Shown in pieces: positions 48,721-60,483 of a stretch of DNA of 64,000 nucleotides. Source of the DNA: Phorcus lineatus (Eukaryota > Mollusca > Gastropoda > Trochida > Trochidae). The stretch's first letter is position 1. Every line of letters begins with the position of its first letter. Where the stretch lies: positions 36,119,484-36,183,483 of the forward strand of contig OV121095.1 in NCBI GenBank assembly GCA_921293015.1, in the 5' to 3' direction. The notes beneath the pieces were generated by a model. That model was not told the origin of the DNA, searched no databases, and saw only the letters and a list, made by a program, of their open reading frames with translations. The position numbers were made by a program, and so were the translations under genes.

Positions 48721-50870
48721 AATCGAGATTGAGTTTTGTTCAATAGATTAGGGGTGCAAGGAGGATAGCAGGTCGTCCACGGTTTTTGAAGAAAAACTCC
48801 GCGGTTACAACCTGTTTCAACCCGGATCAAATCCTCCACAAACGTCGTAATTAACAGAGAGACTTGCGCAGTGTAAACTATTTACCCTGTCAATTTTCAG
48901 AAATTCTAAGACTCCTAAAAACTGATCGACATTTGGTCACATCAAACCAACCGACGTTGCAGACGAGCCTGTTTATGTCGCTGTTAGGAGCCCCGACATC
49001 AGCTGATGCCATTGTCAATACAGGCACCCGCCGTCAAAGCTCCGCCGCACTGCCGTGAATCGAGAGTCAATATTTGAATGGTTAGCAAGACCGCCCCTAT
49101 GTTTGCATGTTGTGTTTGTGTTGAAAGGGATGGCTGGCTAAAGATGTCCACTAGACGAGTTGGCTGGGTAAGTCTTGACCAGGCCGGACAATCCTGAAAG
49201 TTGTAAAGGACCCCGTGTGTCCCCTGTGTAAAATAGCCATACGTACACAATTACCTTTGACTAGTTTAACTAAATCGTTTCAGAAGTAATGCTTTTCTGA
49301 ATTGTACCGCCCCGATCTTTTTCCTTTTCCTTTTCATGTTGTCATCGATAGCAAAGAAGAACCCGCTCTAGTTGTTTTGGAGGAAAATATTGACTATCAA
49401 TTATATCTAAAACACCATGCTCACTTACAAAAGTCAACCAAACTTTGCTATATTTCAGTAGTTCATAATCTGGAAATAAGTCTTTATAGAGATTGACACG
49501 AAAGAAATGAATAACAATTTACTGTGTGTAAGCGAGGTCCCTCTATATCTAATTATTCATTAACTTTTGCCACTGTCTACAAGGAGAAATGGTTGGACAC
49601 GATATTCGCAATTTAAGGTTTCATGCATAGGGTGAATAAATACCATCTTTTTAAACAATTATTAGGAGATACATGTGCAAAGTAAACATGTCCAGTGGTC
49701 CAACGGAGAAAACACCTCATTTCGTCTAATAAGAGTATAGACCCAATGACTGTCCCTTTTCAATACAAAGACAAATCCTGGGCAGAATCCTTGCTCGGTC
49801 ATTGCCTTGGGGGGCAATGTCAGACCGTCCTTATTACAGATCGATTGTCTCACTCAATGTCACAAAGCATGGTCGAGGTGACTGAAAAACTCGAATTCCT
49901 GATCCGCCCAAAATACCGATGTATAAACCAAAGCAGCGTTTAAATATTTGTGGAATCAGTAATTTTTCAAAGTCTAGCAATGAGAGTGGACTTCAATGGG
50001 CGACTGTCAGACCTGAGTCTGTGGGATAATCGTTTTTCGTTTTGATGTTCAACAGTCGTGTTTTCGCACGACCATTCTCCAATTGCTAGCATCGCCCGTC
50101 AGTCTGGGTTATACAAATACCCAGACAAGATTTCAATAAAACGAAATGAGATTTTTAAAGCAAAAACGCGAAACGTGATTTAATCTACTTAGTGATGAAA
50201 CGAAATGAGTATTTTGAGATAGGTGATTCGTTATGTTAGGAGATATCAAACTTTTCGCATGATAAAAGAGTGACAATCAATGATTAAGTGCAACTACCAA
50301 ATATACAGCAATACAAAACTAAACGATTTACCTTTTGGGTTACGTCGGTGTTTCTTCATAAGAATTTCAGAGATCTGAATTTATAGTTTTGTCAGAGATA
50401 ATCAAATCGTGAATTCAACATTACAGGCGATAACAAGTGTAGAAGCAAGCGGAGCTCACATACCCCGGCTCCCCGCTTCGGTCAGAGAATACATATCAAT
50501 ATGAATTGATTGACAGTGGGTAAAAATGTACAACAGAAGAGAAACTTTCATCAACTCATAGAGTTGGCCGCCGGAGGAGTATTTTGTTTTCTATATATGT
50601 TAGATCCCTTCATCAGATTGGTGGAGTTAACTCAGTGTTTAAGATTTACTGTTGTCACCTTTTGAAATTATATCTTCATACATATAACTATTCTTAACAA
50701 ATATGTGGACGGAAGAAACATTCAGCCAACTGGATGTTGTTTGTCTTCAGAGACATATCATAATGAAATATCATTGTTTCTCTTGTTTTACTGTTTCCAT
50801 GTTGTAGCTATCATGTATAGAATAGGGGATATGTTCAAGATGACATAACTCCCTCTCAAGTCATTGTGTT
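48721..50870. other. Intergenic, no gene recognised
   Basis: 48,840-49,220 is GC-richer and includes the perfect 12-bp E-box palindrome CATCAGCTGATG (48,997-49,008). ORFs at 49,302-49,496 and 49,695-49,943 have no known domain. Confidence 0.4.
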
Positions 50871-50874
50871 AATC

Positions 50875-51510
50875 ATGTTTCACAGAGATACAAAAATTTC
50901 CTTCATTGGTTTAACCCTCACACAAGGGGATGACGTTTGATGTGAATCAAGTTTGGTGTAGATATCTTGTAAAGTATCTTTGTCATGTAGTCACTGTTCT
51001 ATTTATGTGTCCATGGAAAACCCAAAGTAGAAAAACTCATATATAAATCTTACTCTTAAAAGGCATCTCTAGGGATTATGGTTGACAAATTTATTAAAGT
51101 GGTGTAGCTCTCATGTACAGTAAAAGAGAAATTCTCCTGATAAAATGACTTTTATAGAGTTACTGTTATAGTCAATGGAAGCCGCAAAAAAATCATTTGT
51201 AGGCCTTACCCTTAAAAGGCACATTTAAGGATCATAAATGATATGTGTATAAAGTTTAGTAAAGCATAGTAAAGTACAAATGTAAATAGTAAATGTTTCT
51301 GTCATGTTTCCATGGAAACCGTAATAGAATTCCTTTGCAGGTTTAACCCTCAAACGGCACATCTTGGGATCATGACTGATATGTGTATGGAGTGTGGTGC
51401 ATAGTTAAGTAAATATGCTCTGGACAAAGTTCTGTGACGGACAGACAGACGGGCAGAATGAACGCTATATACCCCCGCTCACGCCGTAAGGTGGGTGTTT
51501 AAAAATGATA
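50875..51510 (+). repeat. Dispersed repeat with internal units of about 150-170 bp and a CCCCCGCTCACGCC 3' edge
   Basis: Repeated internal blocks include TTTAACCCTCAAACGGCACA / TTACCCTTAAAAGGCACATT, GATCATGACTGATATGTGTA / GATCATAAATGATATGTGTA and TCCATGGAAACC. The right edge GACAGACAGACGGGCAGAAT ... TATATACCCCCGCTCACG resembles terminal sequences of abundant molluscan elements. Confidence 0.6.
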
Positions 51511-51639
51511 AAATGAATGCAAAATACGAATTGAACATGTCTCCAAAATGTTTTTATTACACCCTCGTTGGAGATACTACAGTTGTGAAACAATAAAATG
51601 TTATTCAACACTGTTGTGAAACATTGCACGTGAAAGCGA

Positions 51640-52160
51640 TCGCATCCGGAACTATTTTCCTGTAGTCACATGACAAGTTATCACGTGATGATGTAAATCA
51701 AAATAGCGATAACATTCCTTCCAATCAAATCATGCAAATTAGTGGTCACAAAAATATCCAAAGCATAAATAATTACTCTCAGTTGTCCAAGAAACAGCAC
51801 AGAAATATCCGCACAATTATTATTAATCAACGTCCATCTTCTTCAAATGTTAACATGTCCTACGAATCCGGGTCAAGCGGGCTTTCGTCAGTATATCGGG
51901 CAAAGTCATCCCTGCCGATTTCGGTAGGTTCTTGTCAGCGTCAGTGCTTCCAAATTTCGATCAATAAACTCAATCTTCGGTGGTTCCGTTAGCAACTGTC
52001 TCATCAATGTTAACTTCATCGGCAACAACAAGGACAGTTCCTCCCACTGTCACTCAAACTAAAAGAATCGCGCTTCAAAACTCACATTCCAATGACGTCA
52101 CGATCACGTGACATTCATTCACACAAGTCAGTAACGTTCATTCAAGTAATTCAGTGACTG
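51640..52160 (-). other. Promoter-like patch with acidic, decayed-looking reading frames
   Basis: On the minus strand CACGTGATC and TGACGTCA (E-box and CRE, 52,090-52,112) precede short protein-like stretches in shifting frames: VTVGGTVLVVADEVNIDETV, then MKLTLMRQLLTEPPKIEFID, then RDDFARYTDESPLDPDS. Frame changes and stops between them suggest a broken coding sequence or transposase relic. No family is recognised, and it could be chance. Confidence 0.25.
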
Positions 52161-52405
52161 GTGTTATGTTTTGTTAACTCGCCAATTTGTGTTCGTAGTG
52201 ACCAAAACACGAATGAGTGTCTTCCATTTGAATTAATCAAAATTAAAGCTGTTATAAACGGACTTACTCTTGGCCTATTTCTCCAATGCAGTCTAATGAC
52301 GTTATGCGTCGATTGTAAGAATTGTATTCCTACGCACAACTACGAGAATTGAGAGTAAACATGATGTTCATTTTATATTATTAATTTAAAGAGTGTAATA
52401 AATAA

Positions 52406-52547
52406 AATACTAAACTTCGTCCAGTTAAATAACATATTTATGAAACTCGTGGATAGTATTTGTATTTAACTCGCTTTCGCTCGTTAAATACGAATACCAT
52501 CCACTCGTTTCATAAATATGTTATTAGACTGAACGTCGTATAGTATT
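52406..52547. mobile_element. Palindromic foldback element with GCTTTCGC apex, copy 2
   Basis: Near-perfect inverted arms of about 65 bp (inner parts ATAACATATTTATGAAACTC and GTATTTAACTCGC) meet at the apex CTCGCTTTCGCTCG. Ends read AATACTA and TAGTATT. Same family as 24,413-24,496. Transcripts would form a long hairpin. Confidence 0.88.
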
Positions 52548-53484
52548 CTCTATGTAAACCATTTTAAAAAGTAAAAGCTCCTTTTATTTAAATGGTATTT
52601 TGGAGATATTAGTATGAAACAATAACATAATGACACATGGTGCATTGTAAATTGACTATTTCGAAATTTTGAAATCTATGTGAAACCTGCTCCTGACCTA
52701 TGTAACATTGTTATGTATATATTTGGAATCGCTCCATCTGCAAATGGTCAAAATTCGCGTTTGTTTTGTGGTCTCGTTTCAGGGTTCAACCAACACCTGA
52801 GAGTCGGGCACTATTGTCGACGCTACAAACTATATTTCTCAAATACATATCTAGGGTATAAGTCATTGATTGGTAATTCAAAATAATCTAAATGAAAGTT
52901 TCGAAATTAAGACAAAAAGAATAAATACTTAATGAGAGAAAGATTCTATCTATTCTATCTCCATCTCCCCAGAAGATTCGATAACTGCTTTATAACCGGA
53001 AATAAATTCCAAATATTTTAATAATGTTTTCAAACTTCGTTAGTGTTCTCGAGAAGCGTTTACCAATTTCGTAAAACATGACTTTGAAGTTTGAAACATG
53101 GGAGTAGTGACCATCTATATTGGTCTTGAAACCAAAATGTGGTAATAAGAAATACCAACGGATATGTTTTATCAAAGGCGTTGTCACAAACTGTATTGAA
53201 AGTAAATGACTAAAATTGTTATCTATAATTGTTAAAACATGTCAGTGCGTGTGTGTATAGTTTCCTTACTCTAATACTACCGTGTAAATAATATGTACTA
53301 AGTAAGTAAAAGTAATCAAACGGGTTTGGAATAATATGGACAGAGTAAAACATTCAAAGAGAGATCGCAATGATAATAAAACGAGGATATCCCCTTCACT
53401 TAATTTTTTACAAACTATTACCATCTCCCTGCACATAAAGCATAATTCGATTTTTATTTTGAATGCCATTATATGTCATATTAT
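52548..53484. other. Intergenic, nothing recognised
   Basis: AT-rich. Chance-like ORFs only. Confidence 0.5.
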
Positions 53485-53730
53485 AAACATATTTATCATT
53501 ATTGATATTTAAACTTCAATTTGGAACATGCCACGCATATTTTAGTCCATCATGATATGATAAATCTTAAATAAAGATGTAAAATGATGCTATAACGTCT
53601 ATAAAGCAAGGTTCGTATCCGACTGGCGACCTATCAAATGCCGAGAGGAACAACTTGTCGTAAAAACATTCGGAATCTCATAAATACGCTACTTGTCAAT
53701 CTGCGGACCTAGATAAAAAGGGATTTGCCA
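53485..53730 (+). repeat. Recent duplication, copy 1 (246 bp; partner 55,749-56,000)
   Basis: From AAACATATTTATCATTATTG to AAAAAGGGATTTGCCA. It is nearly identical to copy 2 apart from a few substitutions and a 6-bp indel (TGCATT present in copy 2). Confidence 0.95.
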
Positions 53731-54240
53731 TAATTCCCTTCCCAATAAAGCTAACATAACGGCCCGTGTTAGAATAAACTCCAACGATTAATTAGTCGAG
53801 CTATTTGCTTTTTATTGGCAAGGTTTCCTCTCAGTCTGGCGACATGGTGGCTATACGAGCAGATAGAGGAGATCGGAGCCTATCACATAAACTGCACGAG
53901 ATTGCAACGAAAATAATCCCGCCTGTAGTTTTAGCAACAAAGGCGATGGATTTAGATCCTCGTCGTAAACCGTTTATTCCTGGATAAAAGCGTAGAGGAT
54001 AAACATACCACAGTTGACGTAGCAAAGTTTATTCACTCTATTAAATGCTGTTGAATCGAAATGATATACATCTTTGCGTTTGAAATATTTCGAATTTCCT
54101 CTGAAATAATGGCAGGTACATTAGATCACTACAGATATATAAGGGTCCCGCTTATAGTTCAGGTTAACCTGGTGGAGCTGACAGCAGTATTTGTACGGAT
54201 TGTTGGAATCGTCGACGGTTTAGTGGTTGGTGAGAGCTGA
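53731..54240. other. Intergenic; GC-richer ORF pair of unknown meaning
   Basis: ORFs at 53,805-53,987 (plus) and 54,025-53,831 (minus) overlap. Neither has a known domain. Confidence 0.35.
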
Positions 54241-54249
54241 GACGGTGGT

Positions 54250-54712
54250 TGTAGTAGTAGTAGTAGTAGTAGTTGTAGAAGTATTAGGAGTAGTAGTAGT
54301 TGTAACACTTGTGGAGGTGGTAGGTGTTTGGTGTTGGTGCAGAAGCATTAATAGTGGTAGTTAATGTTGTTTGTGTTATCTGTAAAAGAGAGAGCGCTGG
54401 TGGTCGTAGTAGTAGAAGAAGCAGCAGCAGTAGAGGTAGTATTATTAGTATTGGTAGCATTAGAAGTAGTAGAAATAGTAGTTGTAGTAGTTGTTGTTGT
54501 TTTTGTTGTTGTAGTAGTAGAAGCAGTAGCAGTGGAATTAGTAGTTGTAGTAATAGTGGTAATAGTAGCAGTAGCAGTAGTTGTAGTAGTGGAAGTAGTA
54601 GTAGTAGTAGTAGTAATATTAGTTATAGTAGTATTTGTAGTTGCTGTTGTAGTACCTGTAGTTGAAGTAGTAGTAGTAGTAGTAATAGTAGTGGTAGTAG
54701 TACGTGTGGTAG
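54250..54712. repeat. Imperfect (TAG/TTG)n trinucleotide repeat
   Basis: Long run of GTA/GTT triplets broken by short interruptions. The Ser- and Val-rich ORFs of 113 and 126 codons are repeat translations. Confidence 0.95.
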
Positions 54713-55540
54713 TTTCATTCAGAAGGACACCGAGATGTACATAGCTTTGTATCGAGACAGCAATTTAATATATAAAATAAGTAAATAGTAAGTGTATATA
54801 TGTTTATATGTTTCGCGCCAGTCTATGCGAGGCGGTGTTACACTCAGGATCGAATAATTACGTTCAGTTGTCTTCGGAAGTCTGCATTATGCACATGCGC
54901 AGTCCTCTTTAAGTTCACATATTATATATGAATCGACATGCTTACAACTGATCGGTTTCAACCCGCTCAACTGTCACCGAAAAAACCCCTCTATTTTGGT
55001 ATCGTCGCATATACAATCAGTTACCTGTTGATTGTCGGCGTATTTGAAGTTACCTGTCTAGCTTAATGAGACATAACAATGCTAGTGACGGGTGTGGTCG
55101 CGTCAGGGACTGCCGGCCAGCCTTTGTGGTCATATCCAAGACGCCGAGATTTCACGAGAGTAACACACGTGGTTTTCTTGACGCCGGATTGTTGCGATAT
55201 TTGGCAGACAAACTTAGCTTGTGTCGGTTTGATTCAGTGTGGTAGAAAGGTTTTAGATGAATCAAATTGATTCTACATAGCAATTTAGTGTAAGAATAAG
55301 CAGAATGGATAAAAACGGATTTATGTCCTTTTAGAATCAAATCAACCATAATACACATCACTTCAGCGTGTTTTTTGCATTTAACAAGACACTAAGAATA
55401 TCATTGTCATTTCACGTGTTTTGTTCCTCTCTTTCGTAGATAAATGGATTTAAAGACTGTTATCCGTGACGACATGCATCATGGTAGTAAAGCATCCGAA
55501 ATCAAAATTTATTTGCATATGTCTTATAAATTGAGACTCC
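54713..55540. other. Intergenic, nothing recognised
   Basis: A GC-richer patch at 55,080-55,220 has ORFs on both strands without known domains. Confidence 0.45.
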
Positions 55541-55541
55541 A

Positions 55542-55748
55542 AGAATAAAACATTACCTTAATGCTTCACAAAAAATCTTGAGGCTAGAATACAACTAGAT
55601 TATATAAAAACCCTGTCAATACAAAAACATACATTCTTTTAAAACTCTTTACAAGATGAGTAGTGAAGACACTAGACGATTACAAAGGCAGACATTCCCA
55701 GAGACTAAGAAGATATATTGCCAGAAATCAAAGGAACATATTGCTTAA
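55542..55748 (+). repeat. Local duplication block A, copy 1
   Basis: Starts AGAATAAAACATTACCTTAA and includes GAAGACACTAGACGATTACA and ATATTGCCAGAAATCAAA. Copies follow at 56,001-56,210 and, partially, 56,404-56,480. Confidence 0.92.
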
Positions 55749-56000
55749 AAACATATTTATCATTATTGATATTTAAACTTCAATTTGGAACATGCCACGC
55801 ATATTTTAGTCCATCATGATATGATAAATCTTAAATAAAGATGTAAAATGATGCTATAGCGTCTATAAAGCAAGGTTCGTATCCGACTGGCGACCTATCA
55901 AATGCCGAGAGGAACAACTTGTCGTAAAAATATTCGGAATCTCATAAATACGCTACATGCATTTGTCAATCTGCGGACCTAGATAAAAAGGGATTTGCCA
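55749..56000 (+). repeat. Recent duplication, copy 2 (252 bp), wedged between block A copies
   Basis: Matches 53,485-53,730 almost base for base. It lies exactly between block A copy 1 and copy 2. Confidence 0.95.
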
Positions 56001-56480
56001 AGAATAAAACATTACCTTAATGCTTCACAAAAATCTTGACGAGGCAAGAATACAAATAGATTATATTTTTTAAAAACCTGTCAATACAAGAACATACATT
56101 TTTTTTAAAACGCTTTACAAGATGACTAGTGAAGACACTAGACGATTACAAAAGTAGACATCCCTAGAGACCAAGAAAATATATTGCCAGAAATCAAAAG
56201 AACATATTTCTGGTAATAGAAGAAGGGCGAGTCAGAAACCATGAAAAACAATGTCTGAAACAAAGACCCTACAAAAAAAGAAACCTGAATAGGAGACCAA
56301 GCTAAAAACCAAGGGAGCGGACTGTCAGAAACCAAGCGAAACCATTTCTTGAAATCATGGAAACAGATTGTTAGTAGCCGTGGGAAAACATCATCAGAAA
56401 TATCTTTTAAATTGAGACTCCAAGAATAAGATATTATGACCTTAATGTTACACGAAAATCTTGACGTGGCAAAAGTACAA
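56001..56480 (+). repeat. Local duplication block A, copy 2 and a third partial copy
   Basis: 56,001-56,210 repeats block A with moderate divergence. 56,404-56,480 repeats its first part (GAGACTCCAAGAATAAGATA, ATCTTGACGTGGCAA). Confidence 0.85.
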
Positions 56481-56512
56481 CTATATATATCACACATTAT
56501 ATATAGAACACA

Positions 56513-56870
56513 TTGTCATTAACCAAGGAAACAGGTTGTTAGAAACCAAGGGAACACATTGTCATTAACCAAGGGAACACATTGTCATTAACCAAGGTAA
56601 CAGATTGTTAGAAACCAAGGGAACACATTGTCATTAACCAAGGTAACAGATTGTAAGAAACCAAGGGAAAACATTGTCATTAACAAAGGAAACAGATTGT
56701 TAGAAACCGCGGAAACACATTGTCATAAACCAAGGAATAAGAATGTTAGAAACCGCGGGAACACATTGTCATTAACCAAGGAAACAGATTGTTAGAAACC
56801 AAGGGAACACATTGTCATAAACCAAGGAAACAGATTGTTAGAAACCAAGGAAACATATTGCATTAGTTAC
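56513..56870 (+). repeat. 46-bp minisatellite built of two 23-bp half units
   Basis: ATTGTCATTAACCAAGGAAA plus CAG alternates with ATTGTTAGAAACCAAGGGAA plus CAC, about eight times. Confidence 0.93.
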
Positions 56871-56976
56871 CGTGGGAACATGTTCTCAGAAATGAAGACG
56901 ACATTATCAGAAACCTCGAAAATAAATAGTCAGAAACCAAGAGAAAACTTTTCAAGAAACAAATAGACAGGACTGT

Positions 56977-58118
56977 CAATCTCATTGAAATCAGCCCGAG
57001 ACTAATCGCTCGTACCTCGCTGCGTTTCTTGATCTGACCACGGCTCCATAAGAGCCGCGTCAGACGGCCTTGACCGCCAGACTGTGCCAGCCAATAAGAA
57101 TCGAGGCTGGAAAGACTTTGGCAACTGTTGAATTGACATTCAAAACATCACATCTAACCTTTTTATCTCGGGATTCGAGCTTTTTCTGAGAAAAAGCCGC
57201 TGGGATGAACGCAAAATGATCGTGTGTGTGTTGACTATCATGATAAATACGCTCATGTTTGGTCGGAAATTTAGCTGTGTGCGACCCGAGGAAGATACTG
57301 ATTAAGATGCATCATCGTGATAATTTTTGCGTTTGATTTGACATTTTCTTCGTCCAAAAGACGTTTTCAAAAAATTGAAAAGTTATAGTGAAGAAATGTA
57401 CCACAACAAAACTACGACACATTAATGAATTGGTCTACAAAGCATTTATATCAAAATTGGGTCGACAATAATTTTGTCAAAGGGTTCCGAGGAATTCATT
57501 TAAATTTTAAGATTTCAAATTAAGTATTTTTCTGAATGGGGGCAGGTAAATAAAACAACTGTAGAAACAGAAACATTTGCAGTTGGATTTGATAAATAAC
57601 ATACTGTTATATATTTAGAAATCAGAAAATGTGCAATGGTTGACCATTCACCCGACCCCCCGGCCCTCTATCCCCGGGGATTATCGACAGTCAAAAAGAT
57701 GACCACCACCCCCACCCCGCCCCCAGGGTGCCCCCTCTCGCTCCATAGCTGTCACTCAAAATTCCTGGATTCGCCACTAGTGTTTATCTCAAAAGTGACA
57801 ATCATGTTTTCAGTAAGAAAGCTGATCATACAAGTCAAAATGAAAGATCTCAGTTTCAACAACAATGATGTTAATTTTTTATGCTATCTATTCAAAACTT
57901 TTTCAAAACATTTTTCAGAGCGTCCTTTATTTTCAACTTCCGCAATCTTTGATGTTCAAACAAAACCGATATGTACACGGACCCGTGATTGGTTAGCATA
58001 ATTGGAGGTGAAAGGTCGCGGTCAAGGCCGTCTGACACGGCGTTTATGGAGCCGTGGTCAGATCAAGAAACGTAGCGAGGTACGAGCGATTAGTTTCGAG
58101 CTGATTTCAATGAGATTG
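56977..58118. mobile_element. Non-autonomous Mutator-like element (MULE), 1,142 bp
   Basis: Terminal inverted repeats of 101 bp (56,977-57,077 and 58,018-58,118) begin CAATCTCATTGAAATCAGC and include TCGTACCTCGCTGCGTTTCT and CAGACGGCCTTGACCGC, with only a few mismatches. A perfect 9-bp target-site duplication CAGGACTGT flanks it (56,968-56,976 and 58,119-58,127). Long TIRs with 9-bp duplications are the hallmark of Mutator-like transposons; hAT (8 bp) and Merlin (8-9 bp, short TIRs) fit less well. The interior has no transposase; an ORF at 57,636-58,001 has no known domain. High TIR similarity suggests a fairly recent insertion. Confidence 0.92.
57636..57785. repeat. C-rich insert inside the MULE, G-quadruplex-prone on the minus strand
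   Basis: Four C-runs at 57,709-57,713, 57,715-57,718, 57,720-57,724 and 57,731-57,735 have loops of 1, 1 and 6 bases. The adjoining AATTCCTGGATTCGCCACTA, read on the minus strand as GGCGAATCCAGGAATT, is a motif frequent in other invertebrate repeats. Confidence 0.6.
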
Positions 58119-58127
58119 CAGGACTGT

Positions 58128-58450
58128 AGGTTGACTGAAACAAATCAAGAGGATTTTTATATTATCATATGATTTACAATGCCTATATAACTTTATGTTT
58201 TTGTTCAATTCATCTAGGCAAGTGTCCTAATATCTCAATTCAAATCTCGATTCTTCAAACAAAGGAGATTTACTGATGAACTTTGCAGTTACCGAATAGT
58301 GGAATTTCTAACATCAATTATTTCAACGGAAATTGTACCTTTGAAATAATTTTACTGTAACCACTTGGGTATGGGTTGGTTCAGTTTACAACGTTGCTTA
58401 GGCGCATTTTTCATGAACAAATTATAAAAGTTGTCTGGACAGTGGCATGT
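58128..58450. other. Intergenic, nothing recognised
   Basis: AT-rich, no features. Confidence 0.5.
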
Positions 58451-59420
58451 AAGGTAATGTTAGCTCCCTTCAGACTAGTTTAAAGCTAACAAACATTTGT
58501 CTGCCGACTAAACTCGTGCATTGTGCGCCATACCACAGTGTGTGTCGTCATGTACGAGACAAGCTACCTTGGATAAGACACCACTCTTCACTCAATGACG
58601 GCGTATTATACCTCTCAAATGGGGACAGAAACAATTTATTCTTAGACGTTATATATTCTGTTTTTCGCTAAGTGTTTTTGTCAGACATGTGTCGGAAAGT
58701 AGCCAATGGGCGACCAGAGTACTAGCCTGGTTTTAACTGCAGGGTGGTCATTACAAATGACACGGGACGACGTGAAATGTGTCTCCCTCTACCTTCTCGC
58801 TCAACCCTCTGTCCGACAGACGTCATTACGCGTTAGCCGCAACTTCTGGGTAGATGTGACAGCTTTTGTTTGTTGTCAGCATTTTCGGCGTCCGGCCACG
58901 TTTCGTTATGCGATTCCCGTCATGATACGTCGCTGGCTGGTCAACGTCAGGGCTACGTCTGGCGCATAGTCGGTACGGTTTCTACGCCGTAACGATAAAG
59001 GGCCTATATGACCGGTAATGTTATATCCTGATCGCGGTGATACGTCACCAAACAGTGACTGTTTTTGACACTATCATGGCCGCAGCGACAATCAAGATCC
59101 CTGGATGACAATGATTTCACCTCCGACACAAAAGAGCGGGGTTCCTTTACGATTGATGTCAAGGCTAAGACGTTCAGAATGGGACGGAGGCATTTTCGTG
59201 ACTCCAGTTGTGAGACGAGGCGCATTAACAGACGACTTGGCGGAATATTTCAAATAATCACAATAATTTTCCTGTTATGTTAACGGAATGACTTGGTGTC
59301 TTCCACCGCGCTGTCCCCCCAGGTAACAAAATGTCAGCCGTGACATATGTTCCGTGCTGTACATCAATATTGAAGGGACCCTTCTATCAAACAAGAAAAC
59401 TGAGGTCTGACGGTACAAGG
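58450..59420. promoter_or_regulatory. CpG-richer island without a recognisable gene
   Basis: Clearly more CpG dinucleotides than the surroundings (for example CGTCCGGCCACGTTTCG, TACGCCGTAACG). ORFs at 58,706-58,969 (plus), 59,065-59,283 (plus) and 59,225-59,004 (minus) have no known domain and no good splice model. It might be a first-exon or promoter region, or a conserved non-coding element. Confidence 0.3.
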
Positions 59421-60125
59421 GAAGTCCGCCATCCGTCGTAATTAGAGAGAGCTCTGCTTTGTTGTTTATACCTTATCATGACAACATGTGACAGTTTGAA
59501 ACCATCGCGGCAATCGGCACGTGTCATATTAATATTAGATATGATGTGATTGATCTATAGTTGTAAGTGACTGCACCAGCCTCATGCAAACGTAACGTGA
59601 AAGTCAAGAATTTTCCATTTCATAATGATTGAAGCGTAGTAATAAGCGTATATAAATATTCTTCTTGCTCACTTGTTCAATGGTAAATTTCTTTCAAATT
59701 AAACGTTCTGGCAAAATACACAAAATACACAAAATATTCATTTGGTTAGATTTCTCCCAATATCGCTAGTGGCATAATTCTCTATTCTCAAAAGTCATGA
59801 TTTTCGGATCAAAAAGTTCGTCATAGTCGCAAAATGGCCATGATTGTTACGAATATAACTTGTATCTATTGTTTGAATGTGGCAATGGTGTACATTCCAT
59901 TGAATTGTGGTCCCGAAACCACATGATCAGGAGTGCTCTACTGACCTAAAAGATAATACGATCATCAACACGTGGTTCATAGATTCAATAGGAAATCGAT
60001 TTAGTAAATCATATAAAAATCATTGTAAACTGCATATTCTGTCAACAAATGAGATTAACAGCCAAAACTAACATGGACTGGTAATGTGACATTCAGAATA
60101 AGAACACATGTGTAATAGATCAAAG

Positions 60126-60296
60126 CTGATTTTAATGGTCAGAATATAGATGAGTCTTTCAGAAATGACAGCCATTCACAGAACATATCTACCCAAAATG
60201 GACACCTTCGCCCGTGTTTCAGTTCACGGTTAATTCGTTCTTCGATTCCGTTAATGCAATGTGTCGTCAAAGCGTGGAAGGCTGGATCCAAAGTGC
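60126..60296. repeat. Direct duplication, copy 1 (partner 60,484-60,663)
   Basis: Blocks ATGACAGCCATTCACAGAAC, CACGGTTAATTCGTT, TTAATGCAATGTGTCGTCAA and GCGTGGAAGGCTGGA recur in order in copy 2. The minus-strand frame in copy 1 (residues AFHALTTHCINGIEERI) is recognisable but interrupted in copy 2. Confidence 0.88.
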
Positions 60297-60483
60297 AGTA
60301 AAATACATTCAAGGTGATATATAGCCTAAGAGCATATTTGAAAGGTAAACAGCGTATGTTCAGTTTACGAGACACTTAGACACCTATCAAGAACGTTATA
60401 GTAAAACTGCAGGTGAAATATATTTTTGGTTAAAATGGTTTACAAACAAAAGTGTAAATCATATCTCTTTGAAACTGAGGTTA

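Noticed and set aside
48997-49008. Perfect E-box palindrome CATCAGCTGATG as a regulatory element
   Set aside because: A single 12-bp palindrome is expected occasionally by chance in 64 kb; without conservation it is mentioned only in passing.
54324-54744. Ser- and Val-rich ORFs of 113 and 126 codons
   Set aside because: Translations of the imperfect TAG/TTG trinucleotide repeat.
57636-58001. 121-codon ORF inside the MULE as a captured gene or transposase
   Set aside because: It starts in a Pro-rich C-run region, runs into the terminal inverted repeat zone and shows no transposase or host domain.
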